Source of the DNA: Stramonita haemastoma
Lineage: Eukaryota; Mollusca; Gastropoda; Neogastropoda; Muricidae
Assembly: GCA_030674155.1 (NCBI GenBank)
Contig: CM060339.1
Coordinates: 35,906,456-35,928,955, forward strand
DNA length: 22,500 nucleotides
Reading direction: 5' to 3'
Shown: positions 1 to 11,900 of the stretch, one piece after another
Position numbering within the stretch: the stretch's first letter is position 1
How the letters are laid out: the number at the start of each line of letters is the position of its first letter
Position numbers and translations under genes: made by a program
The notes under the pieces: generated by a model
What the model saw: the letters and a program-made list of their open reading frames with translations, nothing else
Told to the model about the DNA's origin: nothing
The model's database searches: none

Positions 1-255
1 CCAAGATCCTGCTCTACTCTATGCATACAATCTTTACATTCGTTACCTATGTATGTGGCACTGGAATTGTGGCGACACCATAGCCCCGAAAATGGCGAAC
101 CCGTATGCACATAACCATGTTTGGCGGAAAGAAACAAGGTACAGTGTACCCGAAAATGACCCCTACAAAGACATCACATAGAAATATCATACAATATGAT
201 GCGCCACAGCAAAGTGTAGGGTCTCCAGCACACGCACAAACACAAAAAAAAATGT
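1..255 (+). repeat. Satellite subfamily B, partial monomer at left edge
   Basis: This fragment matches the subfamily B units found at 6296-8975 rather than the A units that follow it. Diagnostic B variants are CACAGCCCCGAAAATGG-like sequence near position 77 (here CATAGCCCC), the CATGTTTGGCGGAAAGAAAC segment near 115, GTGTACCCGAAAATGACCCC near 143 and the phrase AGGGTCTCCAGCACACGCAC near 218. The array therefore continues to the left of the window. Between about 250 and 260 the sequence changes to subfamily A, and the CG-alternating part of the B monomer is missing at the join. No coding content is seen. Confidence 0.85.
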
Positions 256-3200
256 ATCCATACCCATCATCCCATGAATAAGAGCTAAAGAACTAGAAGC
301 AGTGTGACGCAAAGGCCGTTTTCGGGACCTTGCCGCCAGAACTTTTCCGCACTTCCAGAGCCCAGGGCACCACGACCGTATTCTACACTATGCAGACAAA
401 CTGGACAACCATTTTGGATGTGTGTGGCACTGGAATTGTGGCGCCACCACGGCCCGGAAGATGGCAACCCTGCTTGTACAAATTCAAGTTTGTCGCAAAG
501 AAACAGGTTACAGTGTACGCAAAAATCACCCCTACAACACCATCCAATAATAATTTAATATACATATTATGCACCACAGTAATCTGTGGGGTCCCCTCCA
601 CACGCACAAACACAAAAAACCGCACACACAAACACCAGCGAACGCACGCACGCACGCATGCATACCCACCCTCCCATGAATAAGAGTTAAATATCTAGAA
701 GCATTGTGACGCAAAGGCCGTTTTCAGGACCTTGCCACCCGCACTTTTCCGCTGTTCCAGAGCCCAAGGCACCTGGACCGTATTCTACACTATGCAGACA
801 AACTGGAAAACCATTTTGGTTATGTTTGGCACTGGAATTGTGGCGACACCACGGCCCGGAAGATGGCAACACCGCTTGTACAGAGCCAAGTTTGTCGCGT
901 AGAAACAGGGTACAGTATACGCAAAAATCACCCCTAAAAAACAATCCAATAATAATTTCATATAATGTCATGCACCACAGTAATCTGCAGGGTCCCCTCC
1001 ACACGCACAAACACAAAAAACCGCACACACAAACACCAGCGAAAGCACGCACGCGCGCATGCATAAGCACCCTCCAATGAATAAGAGATAAAGAACTAGA
1101 AACATTGAGACGCAAACGCCGTTTTCGCGACCTTGCTGCCCGCACTTTTTCGCAGTTCCATAGCGCAGGGCACAACGACCGTATTCTACGCTATGCGGAC
1201 AAACTGGACAATCATTTTGAATGTGTGTGGCACTGGAAATGTAGCGACACCACGGCCCGGAAGATGACAGCCCCGCTTGTACAGAGCCCAGTTTGTCGCA
1301 TAGAAACAGGTACAGTGTACTCAAAAATCACCCCTACAACATAATCCAATAATAATGTCATATACTATCATGCACCACATGAATCTGTGGGGTCCCCTCC
1401 ACACGCAGAAACACAAAAAAACGCATACACACAAACACAAGCGAACACACGCACGCGCGCATGCATTCCCACACTCCCATAAATAAGAGCTAAAGAACTA
1501 GAAGCATTGTAACGCAAACACTGTTTTCGGACCATACCGCCCGCTCTTTTCCGCAGTTCCAGAGCCCAGAGCACCACGACCGTATTCTACACGAGGCAGA
1601 CAAACTGGAAAACAATTCTCGATGTTTGTGTCACTGGAATTGTGGCGACACCACGGCCCGGAATATAGCAACCCCGCTTGTACAGAGCCAAGTTTGTCGC
1701 ATAGAAAGAAAGTACAGTGTACGCAAAACGCACCCCAACAACACCAGCCAATAATAATTTCATAAAATATCATGCACAACAGTAATCTGTGGGGTCCTCT
1801 CCACACGCACAAATACAAAAAAACCGCACACACAAACACCAGCGAACGCACGCACGCGCGCATGCATACCAACCCTTCCATGAATAAGAGCTAAAGAACT
1901 AGAACCATTGTGACGCAAACGCCGTTTTTGGGACCTTGCCGCCCGCACTTTTCCGCAGTTCCAGAGCCCAGCGCACCAGTACCGTATTCTACACTATGCA
2001 GACAAACTGGACAACCATATTGGATGTGTGTGGCACTGGAATTGTGGCGAAACCACGGCCCGGAAGATGGAAACCCCGCTTGTACAGAGCCAAGTTTATC
2101 GTATAGAAACAGATTACAGTGTACGCAATATTCACCCCTACAACACTATCCAATTATAATTTCATATAATATTATAAACGTCACTAATCTGTGGGGTCCC
2201 CTCCACACGCACAAACACAAAAACCCGCACACACAAACACCAGAGAACGCACGCTCGCGCGCATAAGCACCCACCCTCCCATGAAGAAGAGCTAAAGAAC
2301 TAGAAACATTGTGACGCAAACTCCGTTTTCGGGACCTTGCTGCCATAACTTTTCCGAAGTTCCAGAGCCAAGAGCACCAGGACTGTATTCTACACTATGC
2401 AGACAAACTGGACAACCATTTTGGATGTGTGTGGCACTGGAATTGTGGCGCCACCACGGCCCGGAAGATGGCAACCCCGCTTGTACAGATTCAAGTTTGT
2501 CGCATAGAAACAGGGTACAGTGTACGCAAAAATCACCTCTACAACACCATCCAATAATAATTTCATATAATATAATGCACCAGAGTAATCTGTGGCGTCC
2601 CGTCCACACGAACATAAACAAAAAACCGCACACACAAACACCAGAGAATGCACGCACGCGCGCATGCATACCCATCCTCCCATGAATAAGAGCTAAAGAA
2701 CTAGAAGCATTGTTACATAAACGCCGTTTTCGGGACCTTGCCGCCCGCACTTTTCCGCAGTTCCAAAGCCCAGAGCACCAGGACCGTATTCTACACTATG
2801 CCGACAAACTAAACAACCATTTTGGATGTGTGTGGCACTGGAATTGTGGCGACACCACGGCCCGGAAGATGGCAACCCCGCTTGTACAGAGCCACGTTTG
2901 TCGCATAGAAACAGGGTACAGTGTACGCAAAAATGATCACTACAACACCATCCAATAATAATTTCATATAATATTATGCACCATAGTAATCTGTGGGGTC
3001 TCCTCCACACGCACAAACACAAAACAACCGCACACACAAACACCAGCGAACGCACGAACGCGCGCATGCATACTCACCCTCCAATGAATAAGAGCTAAAG
3101 AACTAGAAACATTGTGACGCAAACGCCCTTTTTGGGACTTTGCCGCCCGCACTTTTCCGCAGTTCCAGAGCCCAGGTCACCAAGACCGTATCCTACACTA

Positions 3201-6200
3201 TGCCCACAAACTGGACAACCATCTTGGATGTGTGTAGCACTGGAATTGTGGCGACACCACGGCCTGGAAGATGTCAACCCCGCTTGTACAGAGCCAAGTT
3301 TGTCGCATAGAAACAGGGTACAGTGTACTCAAAAATAACCCCTAGAACACCAGCCAATAATAATTTCATATAATATCATGCACCACAGTAATCTGTGCTG
3401 TACCCTCCACACGCACAAACACAAAAAACCGCACACACAAACACCAGCGAACGCACGCACGCGCCCATGCATACCCACCCTCCCATGAATAAGAGCTAAA
3501 GAACTAGAAACAGTGTGACGCAAACACCCTTTTTGGGACCTTGCCTCCCGCACTTTTCCTCAGTTCCAGAACCCAGGGCACCACAACCGTATTCTACACT
3601 ATGCAGACAAACTGGACAACCATTTTGAATGTGTGTGGCACTGGATATGTGGCGACACCACGGCCCGGAAGACGGCAGCCCCGCTTGTACAGAACCAAAT
3701 TTGTCGCATAGAAACAGGGTACAGTGTACGCAAAAATAACCCCTACAACACTATACAATAATAATTTCATATAAAAGCATGCACCACAGTGATCTTAGGG
3801 GTCCCCTCCACACGCACAAATACAAAAACCGCACACACAAACACCAGCGAACACATGCATGCGCGCATACATACCCACCCTCCCATGAATAAGAGCTAAA
3901 GAACTAAAAGCATTGGGACGCAAACGCCGTTATCGGGACCTTGCCGCCCCAAATTTTCCGCAGTTCCAGAGCCCATGGAATAACGACCGTATTCTACACT
4001 ATGTGGACAAACTGGACAACTATTTTGGATGTGTGTGGCACTGAAATTGTGGAGACATCACGGCTCGGAAGATGGCAACCGCGCTTGTACAGAGCCAAGT
4101 TTGTCGCGTAGAAACAGGGTACAGTGTATGCAAAAATCATCCCTACAACACCATATAATGATAACTTCATAATATATCATGCACCACATTAATCTGTGGG
4201 GTCCCCTCCACACGCACAAACACAAAAATCCGCACACACAAACAGCAGCGAACGCGCACGCGCACATGCATACCCACCCTCAAAGGAATAAGAGAAAATA
4301 AATAGCAGCAGTGTGACGCAAAAGCCGTTTTTGGGACCTTGCCGCCCGCAGTTTTCCGTAGTTCTAGAGCCCAGGGCAACAGGACCGTATTCTACACTAT
4401 GCACAGAAACTGGACAACCATTTTGTATGTGTGTGCCACTGGATTTGTGGCGGCACCACGGCCCGGAATATGGCAACCCCGCTTGTACAGAGCCATATTT
4501 GTCGCATAGAAACAGGGTACATTGTACGCAAAAATGACCCCTACAACACCATCCAATAATAAGTTCATATAATATCATGCACCACAGTAATCTGTGGGTT
4601 CCCCTCCACACGCAGAAACACAAAAAACCGAACACACAAACACCAGCGAACGCACGCACGCGCGCATGAATACCCACCCTCCAATGAATAAGAGCTAAAG
4701 AAATAGAAGCATTGTGACGCAAATGCCGTTATCGGGACCTTGCTGCCCGTACTTTTCCGCAGTTCCAAAGCCCAGGGCACCACGACCGTAATTTACACTC
4801 TGCAGACAAACTGGAAAACCATTTTTGATGTGTGTGGCACTGGAAGTGTTGCGACACCATGGCCCGGAAGATGACAACCTCGGTTGTACAGAGCCAAGTT
4901 TGTCGCATAGAAACAGCGTACAGTATACACAAAAATCACCCCTACAACACCATCAAATAATAAGTTCATATAATATCATGCACCACAGTGATCTTAGGGG
5001 TCCCCTCCACACGCACAAACACAAAAATCCGCACACACAAACACCAGCGAACGCACGCACGCGCAAATGCATACCCACCCTCCCATGAATAAGAGCTAAA
5101 GAACTAGAAGCATTGTGACGCAAATGCCGTTATCGGGACCATGCCGCCCGCACTTTTCCGCAGTTCCAGAGCCCAGGGCAACAGGACCGTATTCTTCACT
5201 ATGCAGACAAACTGGACAACCATTTTGGATGTGTGTGGCACTGGAATTCTGGCGCCACTACGGCCCGGAAGATGGCAACACCGCTTGTAGCGAGCCAAGT
5301 TTGTCACATAGAAACAGGGTACGGTGGACGCAAAAATCACCCCTACAACACTATCCAATAACAAATTCATTTAATATCATGCACCACAATAATCTGTGTC
5401 GTCCCCTCCACACGCACAAACACAAAAAACCGCACACACAAATACCAGCGAACGTACGCACGCGCACATGCATACCCACCCTCCCATGACTAAGAGCTAA
5501 AGAACTAGAAGCATTGTGACGCAAATGCCGTTTTCGGGACGTTGCCGCCCACACTTTTCCGCAGTTCCATAGCCCAGAGCACCAGGACTGTATTCTACAC
5601 TATGCAGACAAACTGGACAACCATTTTGGATGTGTGTGGCACTGGAATTGTGGCGCAACCACGGCCCGGAAGATGGCAACCCCGCTTGTACAGAGCCAAG
5701 TTTGTCGCATAGAAACAGGGTACAGTGTACGCAAAAATAACCCCTACAACACCAGCCAATAATAATTTCGTATAATATCATGCACCACAATAATCTGTGG
5801 CGTCCCCTCCACACGCACAAACACAAAACGCCGCATGCACAAACTCCAGCCAACGCAAGCATGCGCGCATGCATACCCACCCTCCCATGAATAAGAGCTA
5901 AAGAACTAGAAGCATTGTGACGCAAACGCCGTTTTCGGGACCTTGCCGCCCGCACTTTTCCGCAGTTCCAGTGCCCTGGGGACAACCACCGTATTCTACA
6001 CTATGCAGACAAACTGGACAACTATTTTTGATGTGTGTGGTATTGGAATTGTGGCGACACCACGGCCCGGAAGATGGCAACCTAGCTTGTACAGAGCCAA
6101 ATTTGTCGCATAGAAAGAGGGTACAGTATACGCAAAAATCATCCCTACAACAAAATCCAATAATGATTTCATAAAATATCATGCACCACATGAATCTGTG

Positions 6201-6295
6201 GGGTCCCCTCCACACGCACAAACACAAAAAAACCGCACACACAAACACCAGCGAAGGCACGCACGCGCCCAAGCATACCCACCCTCCCATGAATA
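256..6295 (+). repeat. Satellite array, subfamily A, about 401-bp monomer, about 15 copies
   Basis: This is a head-to-tail tandem array. An anchor resembling GTGACGCAAA recurs at 303, 706, 1107, 1509, 1910, 2311, 2712, 3114, 3515, 3915, 4313, 4714, 5115, 5516 and 5917, giving spacings of 403, 401, 402, 401, 401, 401, 402, 401, 400, 398, 401, 401, 401 and 401. Each monomer holds, in order: the anchor; a block with TTTTCCGCAGTTCCAGAGCC; the box GTGTGGCACTGGAATTGTGG; the box GGTACAGTGTACGC; a CCAATAATAATTTCATATAA AT-rich stretch; GCACCACAGTAATCTGTGGG; a long CA-rich then CG-alternating stretch; and CCCACCCTCCCATGAATAAG at the end. Lengths are very uniform and differences are mostly substitutions. 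Open frames of 60-180 codons on both strands are by-products of repetition and carry no domain. The unit length is close to two nucleosome repeats, which is an inference only. Confidence 0.97.
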
Positions 6296-6502
6296 AGACC
6301 CCTATGTTTGGCGAAAATGAACATGGTACAGTGTACCCGAAAATGACCCCTACAAAGACATCAAATTGTAATATCTTACAATATGATGCACCACAGCAAA
6401 GTGTAGGGTCTCCAGCACGCACACAAACACAAAAACACGCATGCATAAACACCAGCGAACGCTCGCACTCGTGCATACGAACACCCCCCCCCCCCCCCCC
6501 CC

Positions 6503-6710
6503 ATGCATAATCTGAAGAAACATGGTACACTGTGGACATCACTCACCCCCACAACGCACATCAAATGATAATGATATCATACAATATCATGCACCACAGC
6601 ATTGCCACGTTCACACGCACAAACACACGTACACACTAACACTAGCATATATGCATACCCCCCCCCTCCCCCCTACTACCAAACCATGAATAAGATAAAG
6701 GCGAAAACAT
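6503..6710 (+). repeat. B half-monomer 1
   Basis: This truncated monomer begins with ATGCATAA after a C19 tract and enters the family sequence at about the GGTACA box (here GGTACACTGTGGACATCACT). It then follows the normal 3' half: AT-rich stretch, ATCATGCACCACAGCATTGC, CA-rich stretch and a C-rich end, closing with AACCATGAATAAGATAAAGG before the next full unit. Confidence 0.85.
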
Positions 6711-7080
6711 ATGACGAAACGCCAGTTTTGGGCCCCTGCCACCCGCACTCTTGAACACTTACAGACCCTAGGGCACGAAGACCGTGCTCTACGCTATGCA
6801 TACAATCTTTACAACTATTACCGATGTGTGTGGCACTGGAATTGTAGCGATACCACAGCCCCGAAAATTGCGACCCCGCTTGCACATAGCCATGTTCGGC
6901 GGAAAGAAACATGGTACAGTGTACCCGAAAATGACCCCTACAAAGACATCAAGTAGTAATATCACACAATATGATGCACCACAGCAAATTGCAGGGTCTC
7001 CAGCACACGCATAAACACAAAACCACGCATGCATACACACCAGCGAACGCACGCACGCGCGCATACGAAAAAAAAAACCC

Positions 7081-7301
7081 ATGCATAAGCTAAAGAAATA
7101 TAGTACAGTGTGGACATCAATCACCCCCACAACACACATCAAATGATAAAAATATCATACAATATCATGCACCACAGCATTGCTATATTTACACCCACAA
7201 ACAGACGTACACACTAACACTAGTGCTAATGCATAACCCCGCCCCCCCCCCCCCCCCCCCTACAACCAAACCATAAATAAGATAAAGGCGAAAACATAAT
7301 T
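7081..7301 (+). repeat. B half-monomer 2
   Basis: This has the same structure as the half-monomer at 6503-6710: it opens ATGCATAAGCTAAAGAAATA, enters the family at AGTACAGTGTGGACATCAAT, and ends in a C19 tract (7242-7260) before AACCATAAATAAGATAAAGG. Here the tract preceding it is poly-A (about 7069-7077) rather than poly-C. Confidence 0.85.
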
Positions 7302-7684
7302 ATGACGAAACGCCAGTTTCGGGCCCCTGCCACCCGTACTGTTGCACACTAACAGACCCCTAGGCACCAAGACCTTGCTCTACTCTATGAATACAAACTT
7401 TACAACTGTTACCGATGTGTGTGGCACTGGAATTGTGGCGATACCACAGCCCCGAAAATGGCGACCCTGCTTGCACATAACCATGTTCGGCGGAAATAAA
7501 CATGGTACAGAGTACCCAATAATGACCCCTACAAAGACATCAAATAGTAATATCATACAATATGATGCACCACAACAAAGTGTAGGGTCTCCAGCATACG
7601 CACAAACACGAAAACACGCATGCATAAACACCAGCGAACGCACGCACGCGCGCATAACAAACACCCCCCCCCCCCCCCCCCCCC

Positions 7685-7895
7685 ATGCATAAGCTAAAGA
7701 ATCATGGTACAGTGTGGACATCACTCACCCCCACAACACACATCAAATGATAATAATATCAAACAATATCATGCACCACAGCTTTGCCACGTTCACACGC
7801 ACAAACACACGTACACACCAACACTAGCGCTTATGCATACCCCCCCCCCCCCTCCACCTACAACCAAACCATGAATAAGATAAAGGCGAAAACAT
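7685..7895 (+). repeat. B half-monomer 3
   Basis: This third copy follows a tract of about 21 C residues (7664-7684). It reads ATGCATAAGCTAAAGAATCA, then GGTACAGTGTGGACATCACT, and ends with a C tract at about 7840-7852 before the next full unit at 7896. Confidence 0.85.
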
Positions 7896-8657
7896 ATGAC
7901 GAAACGCCAGATCAGACCCATGGCACCCGCACTCTTGAACACTTACAGACCCCACGGCACCAAGACCCTGTTCTACTCTATGCAACCAATCTTTATAACT
8001 GTTACCGATGTGTGTGGCACTGAAATTGTGGCAATACCACAGCCCCGAAAATGGCAACCCCGCTTGGACCTAGCCATGTTTGGCGGAAAGAAACATGGTA
8101 CGGTGTAGCTGAAAATGACCCCTACAATAACATCAAATAGTAATATCAAACAATATGATGCACCACAGCAAAGGGTAGGGTCTCCAGCACACGCACAAGC
8201 CCAAAACACGCATGCATAAAAACCAGTGAACGCACGCACGCGCGCATACGAACACCCCCTACATGCATAAGCTACAGATGTTTTGACGAAAATGCAGGAT
8301 TCCGGCCCCTGCCACCCGCACTCTTGCACACTTACAGACCCCACGGCACCAAGACCCTGCTCTACTCTATGCATACAATCTGAACAACCGTCACCGATGT
8401 GTGTGGCACTGGAATTGTGGCGATACCACAGCCCCGAAAATGGCGACCCCGCTTGCACATAGCCATGTTTGGCGGAAAAAAAAACCCATGGTACAGTGTA
8501 CCCGAAAATGACCCCTGCAACACACATCAAATAGTAATATCATACAATATGATGCACCACAGCAAAGTGTAGGATCTCCAGCACACGCACACACACAAAA
8601 ACACGCATGCATAAACACCAGCGAACGCACGCACGCGCGCATACGAACACATTCCCC

Positions 8658-8872
8658 ATGCATAAGCTAAAGAAACATGGTACAGTGTAGACATAAATCA
8701 CCCCCAGAACACAAATCAAATAATAATAATAATATCATACAATATGATGAACCACAGCTTTACCACGTTCACACGCACAAACAAACGTACACACTAATAT
8801 TAATGCTTGTGCATAACGCCCCCCCCCCCCCCCCTTACAACCAAACCATGAATAAGATAAAGGCGAAAACAT
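8658..8872 (+). repeat. B half-monomer 4
   Basis: This last copy has GGTACAGTGTAGACATAAAT, a short (AAT)n expansion near 8720-8735, and ATGATGAACCACAGCTTTAC. It ends in a C tract at about 8819-8834. The unit just before it (7896-8282) lacks a half-monomer, so the half-monomer is regular but not obligatory. Confidence 0.82.
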
Positions 8873-8975
8873 ATGACGAAACGCCAGTTCAGACCCATGC
8901 CACCCGCACTCTTGAACACTTACAGACCCCACGGCACCAAGACCCTGTTCTACTCTATGCATACAATCTGTATGC

Positions 8976-11900
8976 GCTGGACAGATGTGGCGTATGTGGC
9001 GCCAGACTTGTGGCGACACCGAAGCCCTCAAGAGCTGAGAAAGCTAGTTTGTGGCAAGAATATCGGGTACAGCGTGTGCACCGTAAACCAAGCAGGGCGC
9101 ACAATAACAATGACAATATACAGCAATATGGTTCATCAGAGCAAACTGCAGGGTGCCCGCCACATGGGCGCACACAAACAAACGCACTGACAAACACCAG
9201 CGCGCGCGCGCGTGCGTGCATTTATACCCACCCCCCTGCCAAAAAGGTGCGGTTTCGGGCAAAGAAAGGACCCAAAGAGGCGTTTTCAGGCCCGTCCTGC
9301 TCCGACTTTTTGACGGTTACAGACCCCGAAGCACCAGGACAATGTGGCACTGTATGCATACTCCCTCCCCTACCATCTCCAACGTGTGTGGCGCCGGAAT
9401 TGTGGCGACACCGAAGCCCTCAAGAGCTGAGAAAGCTAGTTTGTGGCAAGGAAATCGGCTAAAGTGTATGCACCGAAAACCAAGCACGGCTCTCAATGAT
9501 AATGACAATATACAGCAATATGATGCACCAAGGCATCGTCATATGCGCGCACACAAACAAACGCACTGACAAAGCAGACCCCGAGGCACCAGGACAAAAT
9601 GGCACTGTATTCATACTCCCTTCCCTACCATCTCCGACGTGTGTGGCACCGAACTTGTGGAGACACCGAAGCCCTCAAGAGCTGAGAAAGCTAGTTTGTG
9701 GTAAGGAAATCGGGCACATTGTACGCACCGAAAACCAAGCTTGGTGCACAAAAACAATGACAATATACAGCAATATGATGCACCAGGGCAAACTGCAGGG
9801 TGCTTGCCACATGCATCCACACAAACAAACGAACAGACAAACACCAGCGCGCGCGTCCGTACGCGCTTGCATATCCACCCCCCTGCCAAAAAGGTGCGGT
9901 TTGGAGCAAAGACTTGACCCAAAGAGTCGTTTTCATGCCCGTCCTGCCCAAACTTTTGCAAAGGTACAGACCCCGTGGCAGCAGGACAATATGGCACCGT
10001 ATGCATACTCCCTCCCCTATCATCTCCGACGTGTGTGGCGCCGGACTTGTGGCGACACCGAAGCCATCAAGGGCTGAGAAAGCTTGTTTGTGGCAAGGAA
10101 ATCAGGTACAGCGTACGCTCCGAAAACCAAGCAGGACGCACAATAATAATGACAATATACAGCAATATGATGCACCAAGGCAAACTGCTGGTTACCCGCC
10201 ACATGCGTGCAAACAAACAAACGCATTTACAAACACCAGGGCGCGCATGCGTGCGCGCATGCATACCCAGCCCCCTTCCAAAAAGGTGCAGTTTGGGGCA
10301 AAGACGGGACCCAAAGAGGCGTTTTAAGGCCCGTCCTGCCCCGACTTTTGCACGGTTACAGACCCCGAGGCACCAGGACAATATGGTACCGTATGCATAC
10401 TCCCTCCCCTACCATCTCCGACGTGTGTGGCGCCGGACTTGTGGAGACATCGAAGCCCTCAAGAGCTTAGAAAGCTAGTTTGTGGCAAGGAAATCGGGTA
10501 CAGTGTACGCACCGAAAACCAAGCAGGGCGCACAATAATAATGACAATATACAGCAATATGATTCATCAGGGCAAACTGCAGGGTCCCCGACACGTGCGC
10601 GCACACAAACAAACGCACTGACAAACACCAGCGCGTGCGCGCGTGCGCGCATGCATACCCATCCCCCTTCCAAAAAGTTGCGGTTTGGGGCGAAGACGGG
10701 ACCCAAGTAGCCGTTTTCAGGCCCGTCCTGCCCCGACTTTTGTACGGTTAGAGACCCTGAGGCACCAGGACAATATGGCATTGTATGCATACTCCCTCCC
10801 CTACCATCTCCAAAGTTTGTGGCGCCGGACTTGTGGCGACACCAAAGGCCTCAAGAGCTGAGAATGCTAGTTTGTGGCAAGGAAATTGGGTATAGTGTAC
10901 GCACCGAAAACCAAGCAAAGAGCACAATAATAATGTCAATATACATCAATATGATGCACCAGGGCAAACTGCAGGGTTCCAGCCGCTTGCGTGCACAATA
11001 ACAAACGCACTGACAAACACCAGCGCGCGTGCGCGTATGCGCATGCATACCAACCCCCTTGCCAAAAAGGTGCGGTTTGTGGGCAAAGACTGGACCCAAG
11101 TAGCCGTTTTCAGGCCCGTCCTGCCCCGACTTTTGTACGGTTAGAGACCCTGAGGCACCAGGACAATATGGCACTGTATGCATACTCCCTTCCCTACCAT
11201 CTCCGACGATTGTGGCACCGAACTTGTGGAGACACCGAAGCCCTCAAGAGCTTAGAAAGCTAGTTTGTGGCAAGGAAATCGGGCACATTGTACATACCGA
11301 AAACCAAGCTTGGTACACTATATTAATGACAATATACAGCAATATGATGCACCAGGGCAAACTGCAGGGTTCCAGCCGCTTGCGTGCACAATAACAAACG
11401 AACAGACAAACACCAGCGGGCGCGTCCGTACGCGCTTGCATACCCAACCCCCTGCCAAAAAAGTGCGGTTTGCAGCAAAGACTTGACCCAAAGAGTCGTT
11501 TTCATGCCCGTCCTGCCCCGACTTTTGCACGGTTACAGACCCCGAGGCACCAGGACAATATGGCACCGTAAGCATACTCCCGACCTTACTATCTCCGACG
11601 TGTGTGGCGCCGGACTTGTGGCGACACTGAAGCCCTCAAGAGCTGAGAAAGCTAGTTTGTGGCATGAAAATCGGGTACAGTATATGAACCGAAAACCAAG
11701 CAGGGCGCACAAAAATAATGACAATATACAGCAATATGATGCAGCAGGGCAAAGTGCAGGGTGCCCGCCACATGTGCGCACACAAACAAACGCACTGATA
11801 AACACCAGCGCGCGCGTGCGTGCGCGCATCCATACCCACCCCCCTTCCAAAAAGCTGCGGTTTGGGGCAAAGACGGGACCCAAAGACCCATTTTAAGGCC

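Larger units (their letters stand above)
6296..8975 (+). repeat. Satellite array, subfamily B, compound unit of about 592 bp
   Basis: The anchor ATGACGAAACGCC occurs at 6711, 7302, 7896, 8283 (altered, TTGACGAAAATGC) and 8873, giving spacings of 591, 594, 387 and 590. The 590-bp spacing is one full monomer of about 370-390 bp followed by a second, truncated monomer of about 210-220 bp. The 387-bp spacing (7896-8282) is a full monomer without the extra half. The first unit (6296-6710) is cut at its 5' side: the array passes from the end of an A monomer (CCCATGAATAAGA) straight into the middle of a B monomer (CCCTATGTTTGGCG). Subfamily B shares both conserved boxes with A and C but differs in CACAGCCCCGAAAATGGCGA and in homopolymer C tracts at monomer boundaries. 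Confidence 0.93.
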
